Positions 10,140 through 21,289 of a DNA stretch of 64,000 nucleotides are shown piece by piece. Origin of the DNA: Vigna angularis. Taxonomy: Eukaryota; Streptophyta; Magnoliopsida; Fabales; Fabaceae. Position 1 is the stretch's first letter; each line of letters begins with the position of its first letter. The notes beneath the pieces are model-generated. The model had not been told where the DNA came from, made no database searches, and saw nothing but the letters and a program-made list of their open reading frames with translations. The DNA lies in the NCBI RefSeq assembly GCF_016808095.1, contig NC_068972.1, positions 3,534,001-3,598,000 on the forward strand. The letters run 5' to 3'. A program made the translations under genes and the position numbers.

Positions 10140-13100
10140 AGGAAAAGTTTGAGCAGAAAATGGTTATATTCATCTAGTTGATGCAAGCAACCCAAATGAC
10201 CTATAAATCAAAGGAATAAGCCATCGGTGTAGGTGTTCTGTATGCAAGTAATAGTTGACAGATCACTGTTTGATATGAAGCAAATTTGGAAATCAGTCCA
10301 AGTTTATCTTCCTTTTTGTTGTCAGCAATAGTATTGTTTTTGTTTTCCTGCAATATCACACTCCCAATAGACAAAGTAGTAGAGCAAGATATAGCCTATG
10401 CAATAGGTCAAATCATTTCCATATTGATCTTTTGCCATAAAAGAATGTGCTTTTTCCAATTCCAAACACTCCTGTGCATTTTTTTTTCCAGCCAAATAAA
10501 TCATATTTTCAGAATTTAACAAATTTAATCTATTTATATTTTGAGTCATTGAGTTCTGTCAAAATAAGAATTTAGAGATTAAAGGTGAAAGAATTGTAGA
10601 ATGTTGAAATAGGTGTGAACAATGGTGTTGTTAATAGAATCTTCTGTACATACAAAGAGTGGAAACAGTTTCATTTTCTTTCCTGAAAAGTTTGGTCAGA
10701 TTTATTAATTGATAACAGTTAGTAAACATGGTCCAATAATATTTTTTAATACCTCTACTTTTAATTTTTGTTTTTTCATGTTTAATATATTTTTTTTCAT
10801 CCAATCAATATTTATTACATTTTCATCTTACCAATATTTATTAATTTTTCATCTTGTCTCTTTTTATGTAAGTTAGAATTTTAAATTTTTTCTATATAAT
10901 ATTTTTGTCATTATAAATATTAATATTATATTGACCAACTTAACAAAAATACGTGGTTAATTGATTTTATATTAAATATGATTAGATTAATGACAAAATG
11001 CATCCTTTGCATATTATACATATAATTGAAATAATTTATGCGGAAATGAACAAGTTAAACCAAAATAAAATCATTATCACGATAAAAATATATTTCCAAT
11101 AAAAAATATAAAAATTATATAAAATATATTATAAATATATTCAAATTTTGTATATCTTTATTAACTAATCAAATCAAATATTTTTAGTTTTATTATATTA
11201 TAGAGGTATTTTGTGTAAGCTTCCTCAAACACAATTATGTTTTTTTTTTTTAAAAAAAATTAATAACTTTTTACAACCGCTTATATAGTAGTAGTTCATT
11301 ATTAATCCGTTCCAACTATACGAATAAATAAAATAGTGACATATAATCTATTGTCATAAAATTATTAAAAAAAGTTATTAACATATCATAATTCTTTTTT
11401 TCTTTACTTATGTAATACAAAAGTTAAGAAGTCAATCCAAAGAACAGTATGTAAGTTCATTGATTGAAAACTAAAAAACAACAAAATGAAAGCATTAAAG
11501 TTCGAATTAACGATTGAAAATAAAATGCACTAGAAGGAATCTTAATTGCATATAAAAATTTAATTAAACTATGAAAAAAATAGAGGAGAAACTAGAACAA
11601 AATCGTAAAAACATAACATTAAAGAGATATGCATTTCAAACTGAATCAAGAACAAAACAATATTGGAAACATAAAATAAAATATACAATAACGAATTCTG
11701 ACTAATAGTTTTAGGAAAACAAAAATAATACACTTAAAATTTATATATTTAATTACTAGTACAATAAAAATAAATACATAATTTAGTATATCTATAATTA
11801 TAAAATAAATCACACAGACTGTGCTTCTTCCTTTATATTAAATAATCAATAATCGAATAAGAATTAAAAATTTTAACTATTTTTTCAGTATAAATAATTA
11901 TATTATGAGTAAGAAATCCATCTTTTTTTTATTTCGTAATATTGTTTTGATGATTTTCATTACAAAATATAATATTTATATAGTAGATGTAAAAATAAGA
12001 AGAGTTAATATAAAAAAAATGATCAATAAAGTAAAATGTCATTGACTTTCATGTTCTTGTTAAAGATTGAATTGGTCCTGTTTTTGTTTTCATGGGTAGT
12101 TTATATTTTATCATTTTAAATGACAAAATTTATTCTTAATCTTTATCAATATACCTATGTTTAAGAAAAAAATTAAGACTAAAAGATAATTTATCATAAT
12201 CTATTTAAAAATTGAGAGACGTAACCACTGAAAGAAAAATTTATGATAATCAAGTCAGAACTAAAAATAGATTATGAAAAAACAAATAATACATTACTCT
12301 TTTTTTATGTTTATAAAAAAGAATTTACAAAAAACTCATGAGATAAAAAATAATGTTAACTATTAAACTAATATTTCACTATCAAGTGAGACAAGAGAGA
12401 ATTACCTCTTTTTTCTTCAAAAATGAAAGAAATTAAGTGAGAAATGAGAGAAAAAATAAGTAAACTTATGTTTAACTTTCTTCTTTTCTTCATAAACAAA
12501 AAAGAAAACAAAATATATAAGAGTGTGAGACGAGTTCAAGATGTAAGAAACTCAAAAAATAATAAGAGAGAAAATAAAAAGACATAAAAGACATAATAAG
12601 AGAGAATGTTAATATTTTTTTATTTTTTATTATATTTGATTTTATATTTTATAATTTATTAACATGTTTTATAAAAGACATAAAAAGATAAATAATTTAA
12701 TTTTCATCAATTTCTAATATATGCTTTTATAATTAAAAAAAATTAAAATATCAAATTTTCATGTACTGCATATAAGGTAAAAAAATTTCCAAAAATCAAA
12801 TTTCCATATACTACATACAATAAAAAAAAAACTTCAAATTTAGGGAGGCCATGGGCACCCGAGTCCCTTGGATGATTTATTTGCCTTAGGAAACATACAA
12901 AATGGGTAACAACTTAAATTAAGTAAAACAATGTAGAAAACTCAACTAAATGTGCAACAACAAAAATTGAATTGATTAAAAGGGTGTTGGAATACATAAA
13001 CTACAGTGAAGTAGAAATGGTTGTAAATCAGACAAAAAATGTAGAAGAAACAAGGAGATGAGTCTAGTGTTCCAAAAACACAAAAAATTGACCTAATTTC

Positions 13101-13276
13101 TACTCCTCAGCCCACAATACAATACAAGTATGACAGAAAGAAAAAAATATCTTAAAAATTTACAAAAGTACCTCTACAAATAAGAAAAACTAAAAGTATG
13201 TTAGCCACAAATTCTTGTTAACGTCTGGAAATTTTCAAATTAAACTACATCTCGTACAAGACTTTAAAAAATATTT
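10140..13276. other. AT-rich intergenic DNA
   Basis: No supported gene. A 75-codon minus-strand frame at 10322-10549 has an unusually non-repetitive composition for this region but matches nothing I recognise. The rest (10.7-13.2 kb) is low-complexity AT-rich sequence. The segment around 12.9-13.27 kb is the pre-insertion context of the solo LTR that follows. Confidence 0.55.
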
Positions 13277-13281
13277 TCTAG
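13277..13281. repeat. Left target-site duplication TCTAG
   Basis: TCTAG directly before the TGT start of the solo LTR. The same five bases follow its ACA end at 15536-15540. Confidence 0.85.
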
Positions 13282-13439
13282 TGTAAGACCCATGAAAAAA
13301 ATATTTATAATAGTAAATTTTAGCATTTTATTAGTAATAATAATTTTAATGGATAGAAAAATATATATTTTGAATATAAAATTATAGTAATTTTAGAAAG
13401 AGAGGTTAAAATTTTTGATAACTTATTTAGTATTTTTTT

Positions 13440-13520
13440 TAAGAAAATCGAATAGTAAAAAATGAATAGTGAATAGTAAAAAGTGAATAGTAAATAGTAA
13501 AAAGTAAATAGTAAAAATAA
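13440..13520. repeat. GAATAGTAAAAA-type tandem repeat inside the LTR
   Basis: Several imperfect copies of GAATAGTAAAAA / AAATAGTAAAAAGT in a row, near the 5' end of the solo LTR. Confidence 0.75.
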
Positions 13521-14239
13521 ATTTTCAGCATTAAGATTCCTTAGCATGGAAGAAAGTAGTAGGTAGAAATTAGGATCAGATTTGGTGAGAAAATGATTGA
13601 AATATTATTTTTAAATAATATTAAAATAATAAATAATATTAAAATATTAATGAATAGTAATTTTTTTTACTATAAATAGCCATAGGAGGGAAGGGTATTT
13701 TGCACCAAGAAAAGAGGAATCAAGTGAGAGCTTGAGAAATAGAGAAGAAAGAATTAGGGAGAAATTTTTAGTTGCAAGAAGAGTAGAGGTTCTGAAGGGT
13801 TTCGGGGGAAACAAATTCGGAGCAGGAGATTAAGTCTGGAATAGAGGTAGGGGAGCTAATCTTTCTAAGCTTTTATATTATGATTTAGTACTGTTTTATT
13901 ACTATTCATGTCTCGAAATTATGTATGAATATTGTTAATGCTTACTATATGTTTATCTATATTGATATTCGGTGTAAATATTATATGCTGTTGTTTTGAA
14001 TCTGTTAATAAGAAATTTGTTAAAAACTAGTTGAGGAACACTTTGGCTAAGGAAAGACTTGGTACTTAAGTTGTCCATTGTGACGCACCTCTCTTTCCTG
14101 GAAGTCTCCTCGACAAGTTTTTAACTTAAATCTTGTGTACAGATTATGTACTGTTAAATTATCATGTAATATATCTTGTTGGAATATATTCAGTTTGTAT
14201 GATTTCTGAAATGATTGAAGTTTATTTGATTTGAATTTA

Positions 14240-14460
14240 TGCATCTGAACATGTATGAGTATTATGGGGAAATGTCGTAAGGGTATAATATGAGTCGAGG
14301 AATGTGAGTATGGTATGAGTCTCGCGGAGAGATTCTGTAATGTCATGGTATGTGTATGAGGATTATGGGTAGATTTCGTAATGGTATAATATGAGTTAAG
14401 GAATGTGAGCATTGTATGAGTTTCGTGGAGAGATTCTGTAATGACATGGTATGTGCGTAT
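14240..14460. repeat. Two-copy tandem repeat of about 100 bp in the LTR
   Basis: The units share GTATGAG, TATTATGGG, GGTATAATATGAGT, GGAATGTGAG and GAGAGATTCTGTAATG in the same order, at about 14250-14350 and 14352-14455. Confidence 0.75.
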
Positions 14461-14544
14461 ATGTTGATGTTGAGGGTCATGAAGTTGGAGGTTATCCTGA
14501 TACTCTAATAATCAATCAGTCTCAAGTAGAGAATGATGAATTAT

Positions 14545-14750
14545 GTGGTGAGAGGGGCAGGAGGTCCTGGTCTATGTGCCGGTTTAGGACATAGTGAGGG
14601 GACTAACCTTGTGAATGGTATGGAGGGCAGAATGTCCTGGTCTATGTGCCGGTTTAGGACATAGTGAGGGGACTAACATTATGAATGGTATGGAGGGCAG
14701 AATGTCCTGGTCTATGTGCCGGTTTTGGACATAGTGAGGGGACTAAGAAT
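14545..14750. repeat. Three-copy repeat of about 66 bp in the LTR
   Basis: Three nearly identical copies containing GTCCTGGTCTATGTGCCGG and GACATAGTGAGGGGACTAA, with starts at about 14550, 14624 and 14690. Confidence 0.85.
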
Positions 14751-14789
14751 GACATCACAAGTGAAAAACCTTCCGTTGTATCGCTCATC

Positions 14790-15135
14790 AACATATCGTT
14801 GGGATAAGTGCCTATGGAATATCGTTGGGATAAGTGCCTATTGAATATCGTTGGGATAAGTGCCTATTGGGTATTGTGGAATGAGTGTCTATTGGGTATA
14901 GTGGTGTTTATTGGGTATTTTGATGTTTATTGGGTATTGTGGGACGAGTGTTCAATGAGTGTTTATTGGGTATTATGGAATGACTGTCTATTGGGTATTT
15001 TGGTGTTTATTGGGTATTTTGGTGTTTATTGGGTATTGTGGGACGAGTGTTCAATGAGTGTTTATTGGGTATTATGGAATGAGTGTCCATTGGGTATTTT
15101 GGTGTTTATTGGGTATTGTGGGACGAGTGTTCAAT
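14790..15135. repeat. Short tandem repeats (TATTGGGTATTTTGGTGTT and related)
   Basis: First, ATCGTTGGGATAAGTGCCTA is repeated three times. Then come many copies of a unit built on TTTATTGGGTATT plus TGGAATGAGTGTC or GGGACGAGTGTTCAATGAG. The open frame across it encodes a Y-W-V-L-W-N-E-C repeat that simply mirrors the DNA repeat. Confidence 0.85.
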
Positions 15136-15535
15136 AGGAATTGTGGTACGATGGTATGAGGGTGTCTGACATAATTATTATATGATGTTTGTATCGAAGT
15201 AATTATGCATGTCTTATAAATGATTTGTTGCATGTTAGCTCACCCTACTTGTTTGTGTTTTGTGTTTGGGTATGTGCGATGATCGTATAATTCGTTATAC
15301 GGGAGCAGATGACGGAATGTCGCCTCACATAGTGCCAAGGAAAGGGAGGAATAGAAGAACTATAATTAGAATCTTTTTACATGTATAGACTTATATTAAC
15401 TAGGAAATTTTAAAGGGTGAGATTACGGAATGTTACCGTAAATGTAATGTTGATTATCAAGTGTGAAAATTTGGGATGTTACATTAATGTAAAAAGTTGG
15501 GTTGTTACATTAATGTGAGAATTTGGGATGTTACA

Positions 15536-15540
15536 TCTAG
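15536..15540. repeat. Right target-site duplication TCTAG
   Basis: Matches 13277-13281 exactly and fixes the right end of the solo LTR. Confidence 0.85.
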
Positions 15541-15830
15541 CACTTAAATTGAAGATTTTTTAGATTAGAATCCAACGTAACAAGAATTAGTTCAATTTGA
15601 TATATAGAAAGTGTTATCACTCAAACAGTTAGTAAACATCTTTAAGTTATCTTAGTCTTACTTTTTACAAACTGTCTCATCTTCTAATGGAAACTGCAAG
15701 TACAATATGATTCCAAAAATTTTGTTTTTCACTCAAATTAAAAATCTTTGAATCTATAATCTAACTCAAAAACAATAAACTCAATTGAATATCTGCAGAG
15801 AAAGTTACGAACAAAACAGTTAATGAAAAT
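15541..15830. repeat. Diverged tandem duplication, period about 190 bp
   Basis: About 15543-15640 and 15731-15830 align in order: ACTTAAATTGAAGATTTTTT / ACTCAAATTAAAAATCTTTG, AGAATCCAAC / ATAATCTAAC, TCAATTTGATAT / TCAATTGAATAT, and AACAGTTAGTAAACAT / AACAGTTAATGAAAAT. The origin is unknown. Confidence 0.5.
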
Positions 15831-15924
15831 GTTGAAAATCATGCATTTTAGAAAAGTGTTGAACACTAGTTAAGTGGTGCAAGTAATGTAATATGGACTA
15901 ATCTTTTTTGTTAGACTCGGGGGC

Positions 15925-16437
15925 TAGGGATGACAACGGGTCGGGCAAGGATAGTATTTACTTGCAACTTGACTTGACAAAAAAAAATCCATCCGTTATC
16001 CGTATGGATATCTACTTAAAAAATATTTGCGAATATTTTAAAATCCGTAGATACCCGTGGATATCCCCGCAAATATTTAAAAAAATATGTTTTTATAAAT
16101 TATTAAAATAAAATTACAAAAAATATATAAAATACAATATAAATTAAATTAAATATAAATTAAAATTTAATTTTAATTAAATTTAACCTTATAAAATATA
16201 AATTAATTTAAATTTAAATTTAATTTAATTTAATAAAATATAAATTAAATTTTTATTTTTATTTTTTGCGAGTAGCAAATATTCGCGGGTACGGTTAGTA
16301 TAATACCCGCACCCGACCCGTTTATAAGCGAGTATTAAAATATTTGTTACTCATAACCCGCGGGTAGTAAATATCCGCAAGTATTAACTATCAGTCGCAG
16401 GTTTTATCCGTGGACGCGGATTTTTTTATCACCTCTC
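15925..16437. mobile_element. hAT-like MITE
   Basis: The left end TAGGGATGACAACGGGTCGG and the right end (inverted GAGAGGTGATAA) form an imperfect terminal inverted repeat, 8 of the first 12 bases matching. The flanks CTCGGGGG (left) and CTCGAGGC (right) match at 6 of 8 bases, consistent with an aged 8-bp hAT target duplication. Both ends carry the CCCGACCCG / CGGGTCGGG-type subterminal motifs, and the middle is AT-rich and non-coding. Similar elements with a TAGRGGTGNCAA-type end are widespread in plants. The 67-codon frame at 15908-16111 is an accident of the element. Confidence 0.65.
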
Positions 16438-18530
16438 CTCGAGGCAATCAAATGTGTCGAATGATATTGAGACATGAACAAGATTTAAAAGTGCACTAGA
16501 CTTGAATGGATGACACTCAATGATACTACAATTCCTAAAACATTCTAAAAATCACAAATCTAAACTAAAATTGAAAGATAAAATAAACAAATATGCTAAA
16601 GAATTGTAATAAATTTCAATATTGAAGTATACAAGTTGAGTTATCAAGTATTAGCTTTTCAAGTTTTAACATGTTTTTTAAGATTCAACTAATGTTTAAG
16701 TATTATTTTCTTAGTCCAAAACTTATATTTTAGTGGCATTAATAATTTAAAGATTTAATTAGTAATCTGATTTTTATATTTAAGTTTTTGTTTCGTTTTT
16801 ATCTTTATATGTGCTTTGGACTTAATTGAATGCTAGGATTTCTGAATTAGAGTTAATATGTTTTTGATTAAGTTAACATTAATGTAATTTGAAATATGAC
16901 TATATGTCGGTTCAATAAAAGCTTAGTTAATAATTTAGTCATATATTTATCTCTTTACTCAATTGAACATTTATATTATTTATATTGAGATAATATAGTT
17001 TATTTTTTGTTAATGCCATCTTACATAAATCCTATAAAAGAAAGCAAAAGTCACATTTAGTTAATGTTCATTTTTAACAATATAGTAAACTAAAACGAAA
17101 ATCTTGAATTTGAAGGAAAGTGAGATTATCATTCAAGAATGGTTTATAAAGAGAAAAAAGAATTTAAACTTAAACATTAATTTCAAGAAAAAAAACTACA
17201 TTTTTTTAAACAATATAAAAGCTCAATAAAAAAAATAGTAAAACATAAATGAAAGAACTACATAGACCCTATTTATTATTAAGTTTCTATTAAATAAAAT
17301 ACAAATATAAAAACTAAATAACTAATTAAACCTAATTTAAAATTAATTTCGTCAAATAAATTTTATAAATTTTTAAAACTCTATACCCTAAGACCATTTT
17401 TCATAGGTTAGGGTCGATGGGGAGCAGGGTAGTAGAACCGTTTCTTTCACCAACTTTCAGTTCAAAAGGAAACTTAAAGTGTTCCAAAATGGTCCAAGAG
17501 GCTGTGGTAAGAAATTTACGACATTCACCAAATGAAATATCATTTTCTTAATGTTTTAAGAACAAAATTATACTGTCTGTAACAAAATTTTCTTAATTTA
17601 ACATGATGAATTTCCCCAAAAAAATATTTAGGCGTGAAAACATATTTTTTCTTTAAACTAATTTGAAATAAGATTAATTTTTGGAAATAATCTGTTTGAA
17701 GATTGATTTGATTGGCACCAAATAGATAAGGTAGAATTGTCCGGTGAGTTCGATCTCAACCATTTTCAACTCCAAAGTGCATACTTGCCTAATTCAATGT
17801 AAAAAATTGCAATTTACCAGTTTTCTTGTGTTTCCACACCAAATAAAACATTTCAAGCCCAACTTTTTTTTTTTTATTAAAATATGTCCATACATTCAAT
17901 CTCTTCTGTGCTAGTCAATGTCACCATTACACAAGTTCGATGTCAGATTTCATCCTCTTATCACTACAACTTGTTTCCGAACACAAACAAATTCTGGTAC
18001 ATAACTAAATCAGGTAAATGGACATTCCTTCTCATCATTTTTTCTTCATCAAGTCACTCTCCTACTCTTGCTTCCAAGTTTCTTCCATCACGACTAAACT
18101 AAACTTCTTCCTTCACTTTCAACAGTAAAATCAAAACTGAATATTTGACATAACTGAATATTTATTTACGTCATGGGAAACATCTTGGTATACAAAAAAA
18201 TGAATAAAAACTTTACAATAGTGATGTGGGAGGCTGGAAAGTCTATTCTTTTTGGAGAACATTTTATGTTACATAGATTAAGAGATGATAACATCAATAC
18301 AATAATTAAGTCAATTGAATGACATTATAATCGAGAATGTGTCTATATTATTAAAATGAAAATTAGATTTTAAGTGTTCATACTCAATTTAATAAGTTTT
18401 TTTTAGAGTATAAAACAATTTGATATTGTGTATTTTTAGAAAATTTTAATTTTTGTTAATATAAATTATACGAGATTTTATACTTATTTATGAATGTGTG
18501 AAAAAAATATTTTTTTTATTACATAATTCT

Positions 18531-18532
<2 letters not shown>

Positions 18533-18583
<51 letters not shown>
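18533..18583. repeat. (AT)n microsatellite, about 25 units
   Basis: An uninterrupted TA dinucleotide tract, the longest in the window and a likely polymorphic marker. Confidence 0.97.
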
Positions 18584-18585
<2 letters not shown>

Positions 18586-18935
18586 CATTTAGATGGATAG
18601 TTGTTATATATAAATGACTAGTAAAAACATATGCACTCCTTTATTACAGTTTTTATAATTAAGATATAGTAAAAGTCACTTTCAGTTTCGAGAGTATTTT
18701 ATTTATTTACTTTAATGAATTGTAATAAGAGAAACTATATATGAATTATTGTATAAGTTATTTAAAAATGTTTTAGATAAAAAAAGGTGTCATTTACTAT
18801 ATGTTTAGGCCAACAATAAAAGTCGTTTTTCTCTAAACGCGATTAACATTAATGTTCTGAAAATCTTTCAAGAAAGAAATTTCTTTGAGGGTTTACCATG
18901 AAACGAATTGAAGAAAAGAAATTTCAAAGTTAGAG

Positions 18936-19132
18936 TTGACCATTGAATACATAGATTAGACAGGTAGGAAAAACATATGTCAAGAATGTCGTTTATGTAA
19001 CGTGAGGAAGAAGTAAATGCAATCTTTGAGTTAAAATTTTATAGCACAAGACGCACTATTGAAGCCTGGTTGAACCACACATTCTTATCTAGCTGGTTAA
19101 GTTTCATACGCTCTATGAATTGTCAAAGTCAA
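18936..19132 (+). promoter_or_regulatory. W-box sites upstream of the third PIPL gene
   Basis: TTGACC at 18936-18941 and AGTCAA (TTGACT inverted) at 19127-19132, about 330-520 bp before the start codon. WRKY binding is inferred from the core only. Confidence 0.35.
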
Positions 19133-19378
19133 CCACATTCAATCTGATGCTGAAAGGCTTAGATATAAAATGCTCGAAAACCCTCACATCTGTAGAGACC
19201 TAAACTGGCCAAACTAAGCTAGAAATCAGAAAATTCCACGTGCATGAAATTCAGTGTTAAGATAACAGTTTCAGTTCCAACATGTCATTTTCAATCCCAA
19301 TCCTTGCTATTCTTTGGCAAATCATCCAACTTGTTCAATTACGGAAGCACACTTTTTTTCTCCTTTCTCTGATTCTCC

Positions 19379-19388
19379 TATAAAAAGG
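19379..19388 (+). promoter_or_regulatory. TATA box of the third PIPL gene
   Basis: TATAAAAAGG, 79 bp before the chosen ATG at 19458. It lies downstream of the ATG at 19314, so the longer frame starting there is unlikely to be used. Confidence 0.7.
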
Positions 19389-19457
19389 ATTCTCATAGTT
19401 CCAAACTCCACAAACTATCCTTGGATGATCCAAAACAATATGCAGTGGTCCTCCTTA

Positions 19458-19700
19458 ATGGATAGGAAAATGAAGCTTTTCTATGTTACTGCTCTTCTCC
19501 TACTTTTATTACTTCATCTTCAGTTGCTTTCTTGCATTACAGCTCGGCCACTTGAAGTTAGGAAGCTAGATAACACCGCCCACAAAACGATGGCAATGCT
19601 GCATTCGGGGCCAAGCCATGGTGGAAAAGGCCACAAATCTCAGACTCAGCATGCCCCAATTCCAAGACAGCTTAAACAATCTGTTCCAAGTAATCCTTAG
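19458..19700 (+). CDS. PIPL: Secreted peptide precursor, PIP/PIPL family
   Basis: An 80-residue single-exon precursor. Residues 1-30 form a signal peptide with a strikingly pure leucine core (seven Leu in a row), ending near C-I-T-A. The PIP core SGPSHGGKGH lies at residues 50-59 and is followed by a 21-residue tail ending Q-S-V-P-S-N-P. The intact S-G-P-S and G-x-G-H positions support a functional peptide. The open frame extends upstream to 19314, but the TATA box at 19379-19388 places transcription start near 19410. The ATG at 19425 is only about 15 nt after that point. The ATG at 19458 (or 19473, M-K-L-F) gives a signal peptide at the N-terminus. The gene is on the opposite strand from the other two PIPL genes. 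Confidence is high for the family, moderate for the exact start. Confidence 0.86.
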   Translation: MDRKMKLFYVTALLLLLLLHLQLLSCITARPLEVRKLDNTAHKTMAMLHSGPSHGGKGHKSQTQHAPIPRQLKQSVPSNP

Positions 19701-19759
19701 CAGTTTTGCTTCATCACTTGGAATAGATACCGTTAAAAATACCATGTAAGAAAAATATC

Positions 19760-21285
19760 AAGTAGTTTCCTTTCTTTTTCTTGAGACATGGTGTTCGTAT
19801 ACCTGATATGGAATTGAATATAGTAAAATTATTGTTATGGTATTTGGTCTGGTAACTCGTTCGAATGTCATCAGAAAATCAGAGTACATATTGAAGTTGT
19901 CTGGCTCATTGTAAAAGTAAAGCTTAGAAAATGAACCTACACTATATGCTACATCATAATTTTTTTATTAGCAAGGAGTTACATACTATTATTAGATGCA
20001 GGAGTTTACCTTAATTCAAAAAGCATCACACATTAAGACTTAGGAAACCTCATCAAACTATTCTATTCCTATGGTGTGGCGTTCCTCATTTTTCCAAAAT
20101 AACTCTTATACCTCTGCTAGACCCAATCCCTACCCTGTATATACGTATACATACATACATATATACAACACAAGTATCAGTGTAGCCAAAACACTTCATT
20201 ACTTGTTAATGGCCTTCTCCATAACCAACATAACGGCATAGGCTCTTTTCTGCTTTCATATTACATATGCAGTACAAAACTAAATAATAAGTAGATAGGC
20301 CTTATAAAAAACTCACTCCCTTCACTGTTTTACAAGTAAAATTTTCTGTAACACCTTCACCAATTATGCTTGCTTTTCCATATGTCTGTATCAAGATCCG
20401 AAATTAAATAACCCCAAAATTTTGTGATATATAAGTTTCATTGGTGGTTTTCATTATCTTCCACAACCCCAATATTACTATTCTAGCTCGGCCCCTGTAA
20501 AATGTAGAAAAATTAAACTAAACTGCAAGCTGTTTCATTTTTTGTTTACAAAACTATATAAGATTTTTTTAGTTACAAAACTGCACCTTTTCTTTTTATA
20601 GTTACCATACTGCTTTCATCTGAGGTAAAAATATCACGTCACCTTAACTAGTTTTACATGCTTCGATTATAATTGTTACTTGGATTTGTGAATTAATTAT
20701 TATTATAGCTGCATTTGCAAGCTTGTTAGCACAAACGCCAACGCAATTTTATCAGAGAAATAAAGTAACAAAGGAAATATATTGGCATGTGTTGTCTCCA
20801 CACAAAAAAAATGCACTATGTTGCTTCAACAAACTTGTGTTAGGAACATAACGGAAAATTCTGGCATTGCTTTTATTGGAAAGACAAAGACAAGTGTTAA
20901 AGTTATGCAATGCAGTTCGAAATAATGCAATGGAAAACGATCCATTTATTTTCTTCGTTACTATGGTCTCTATTTTCTATTTATTTATGTATTCATTATT
21001 GTTGTTGTTTTAAATACGTTTAGATTATTTTGTATAAATTGGTGAAATCATCATGATTATAGAGGATTTCGTGAAGGAGAATGTGTGATTTTATTAGCTT
21101 GATGATCTTGTTTAAATCTTAGGTAGATTAGTTTTTCTTTTTCTTATTAATTACAGTGTGGAATATATATTTTTCTCCCATTAATACGGGAGAAATAAAT
21201 AACCAAGATTTTTATTATCTTCTCCCCTAATCCTATCAATCTTTCAATGATTATTCCTTTTTGGTCAGCAAACTAACGAACCTGC
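19760..21285. other. Intergenic DNA
   Basis: No supported gene. It holds the 3' flank of the peptide gene and moderately AT-rich sequence. Confidence 0.6.
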
Positions 21286-21289
21286 ATGT

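Larger units (their letters stand above)
13282..15535 (+). mobile_element. Solo LTR of an LTR retrotransposon, 2254 bp
   Basis: Starts TGTAAGACCC and ends GGGATGTTACA, the TG...CA ends expected of an LTR, and is flanked by a perfect 5-bp duplication (TCTAG). There is no primer-binding site, polypurine tract or pol coding sequence, so this is one LTR left after recombination between the two ends of an element. A TATA box (CTATAAATAG, about 13670) followed by GA-rich transcribed-looking sequence marks the probable U3/R boundary and indicates the plus-strand orientation. The size suggests a Ty3-gypsy element. Internal tandem repeats occupy the second half. Open frames at 14047-14412 and 14808-15137 are products of these repeats, not genes. 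Confidence 0.9.
16446..19300. other. AT-rich intergenic DNA upstream of a PIPL gene
   Basis: No supported gene. It contains a long AT microsatellite (18533-18583) and, close to the following peptide gene, W-box cores. The 72-codon frame at 17884-18102 lacks a recognisable domain. Confidence 0.6.

Noticed and set aside
14047..14412. 121-codon minus-strand frame
   Set aside because: Lies wholly within the solo LTR and spans its tandem repeats; no domain.
14808..15137. 109-codon frame encoding a Y-W-V-L-W-N-E-C repeat protein
   Set aside because: It mirrors a short tandem DNA repeat inside a solo LTR; the amino-acid repeat follows from the DNA repeat.
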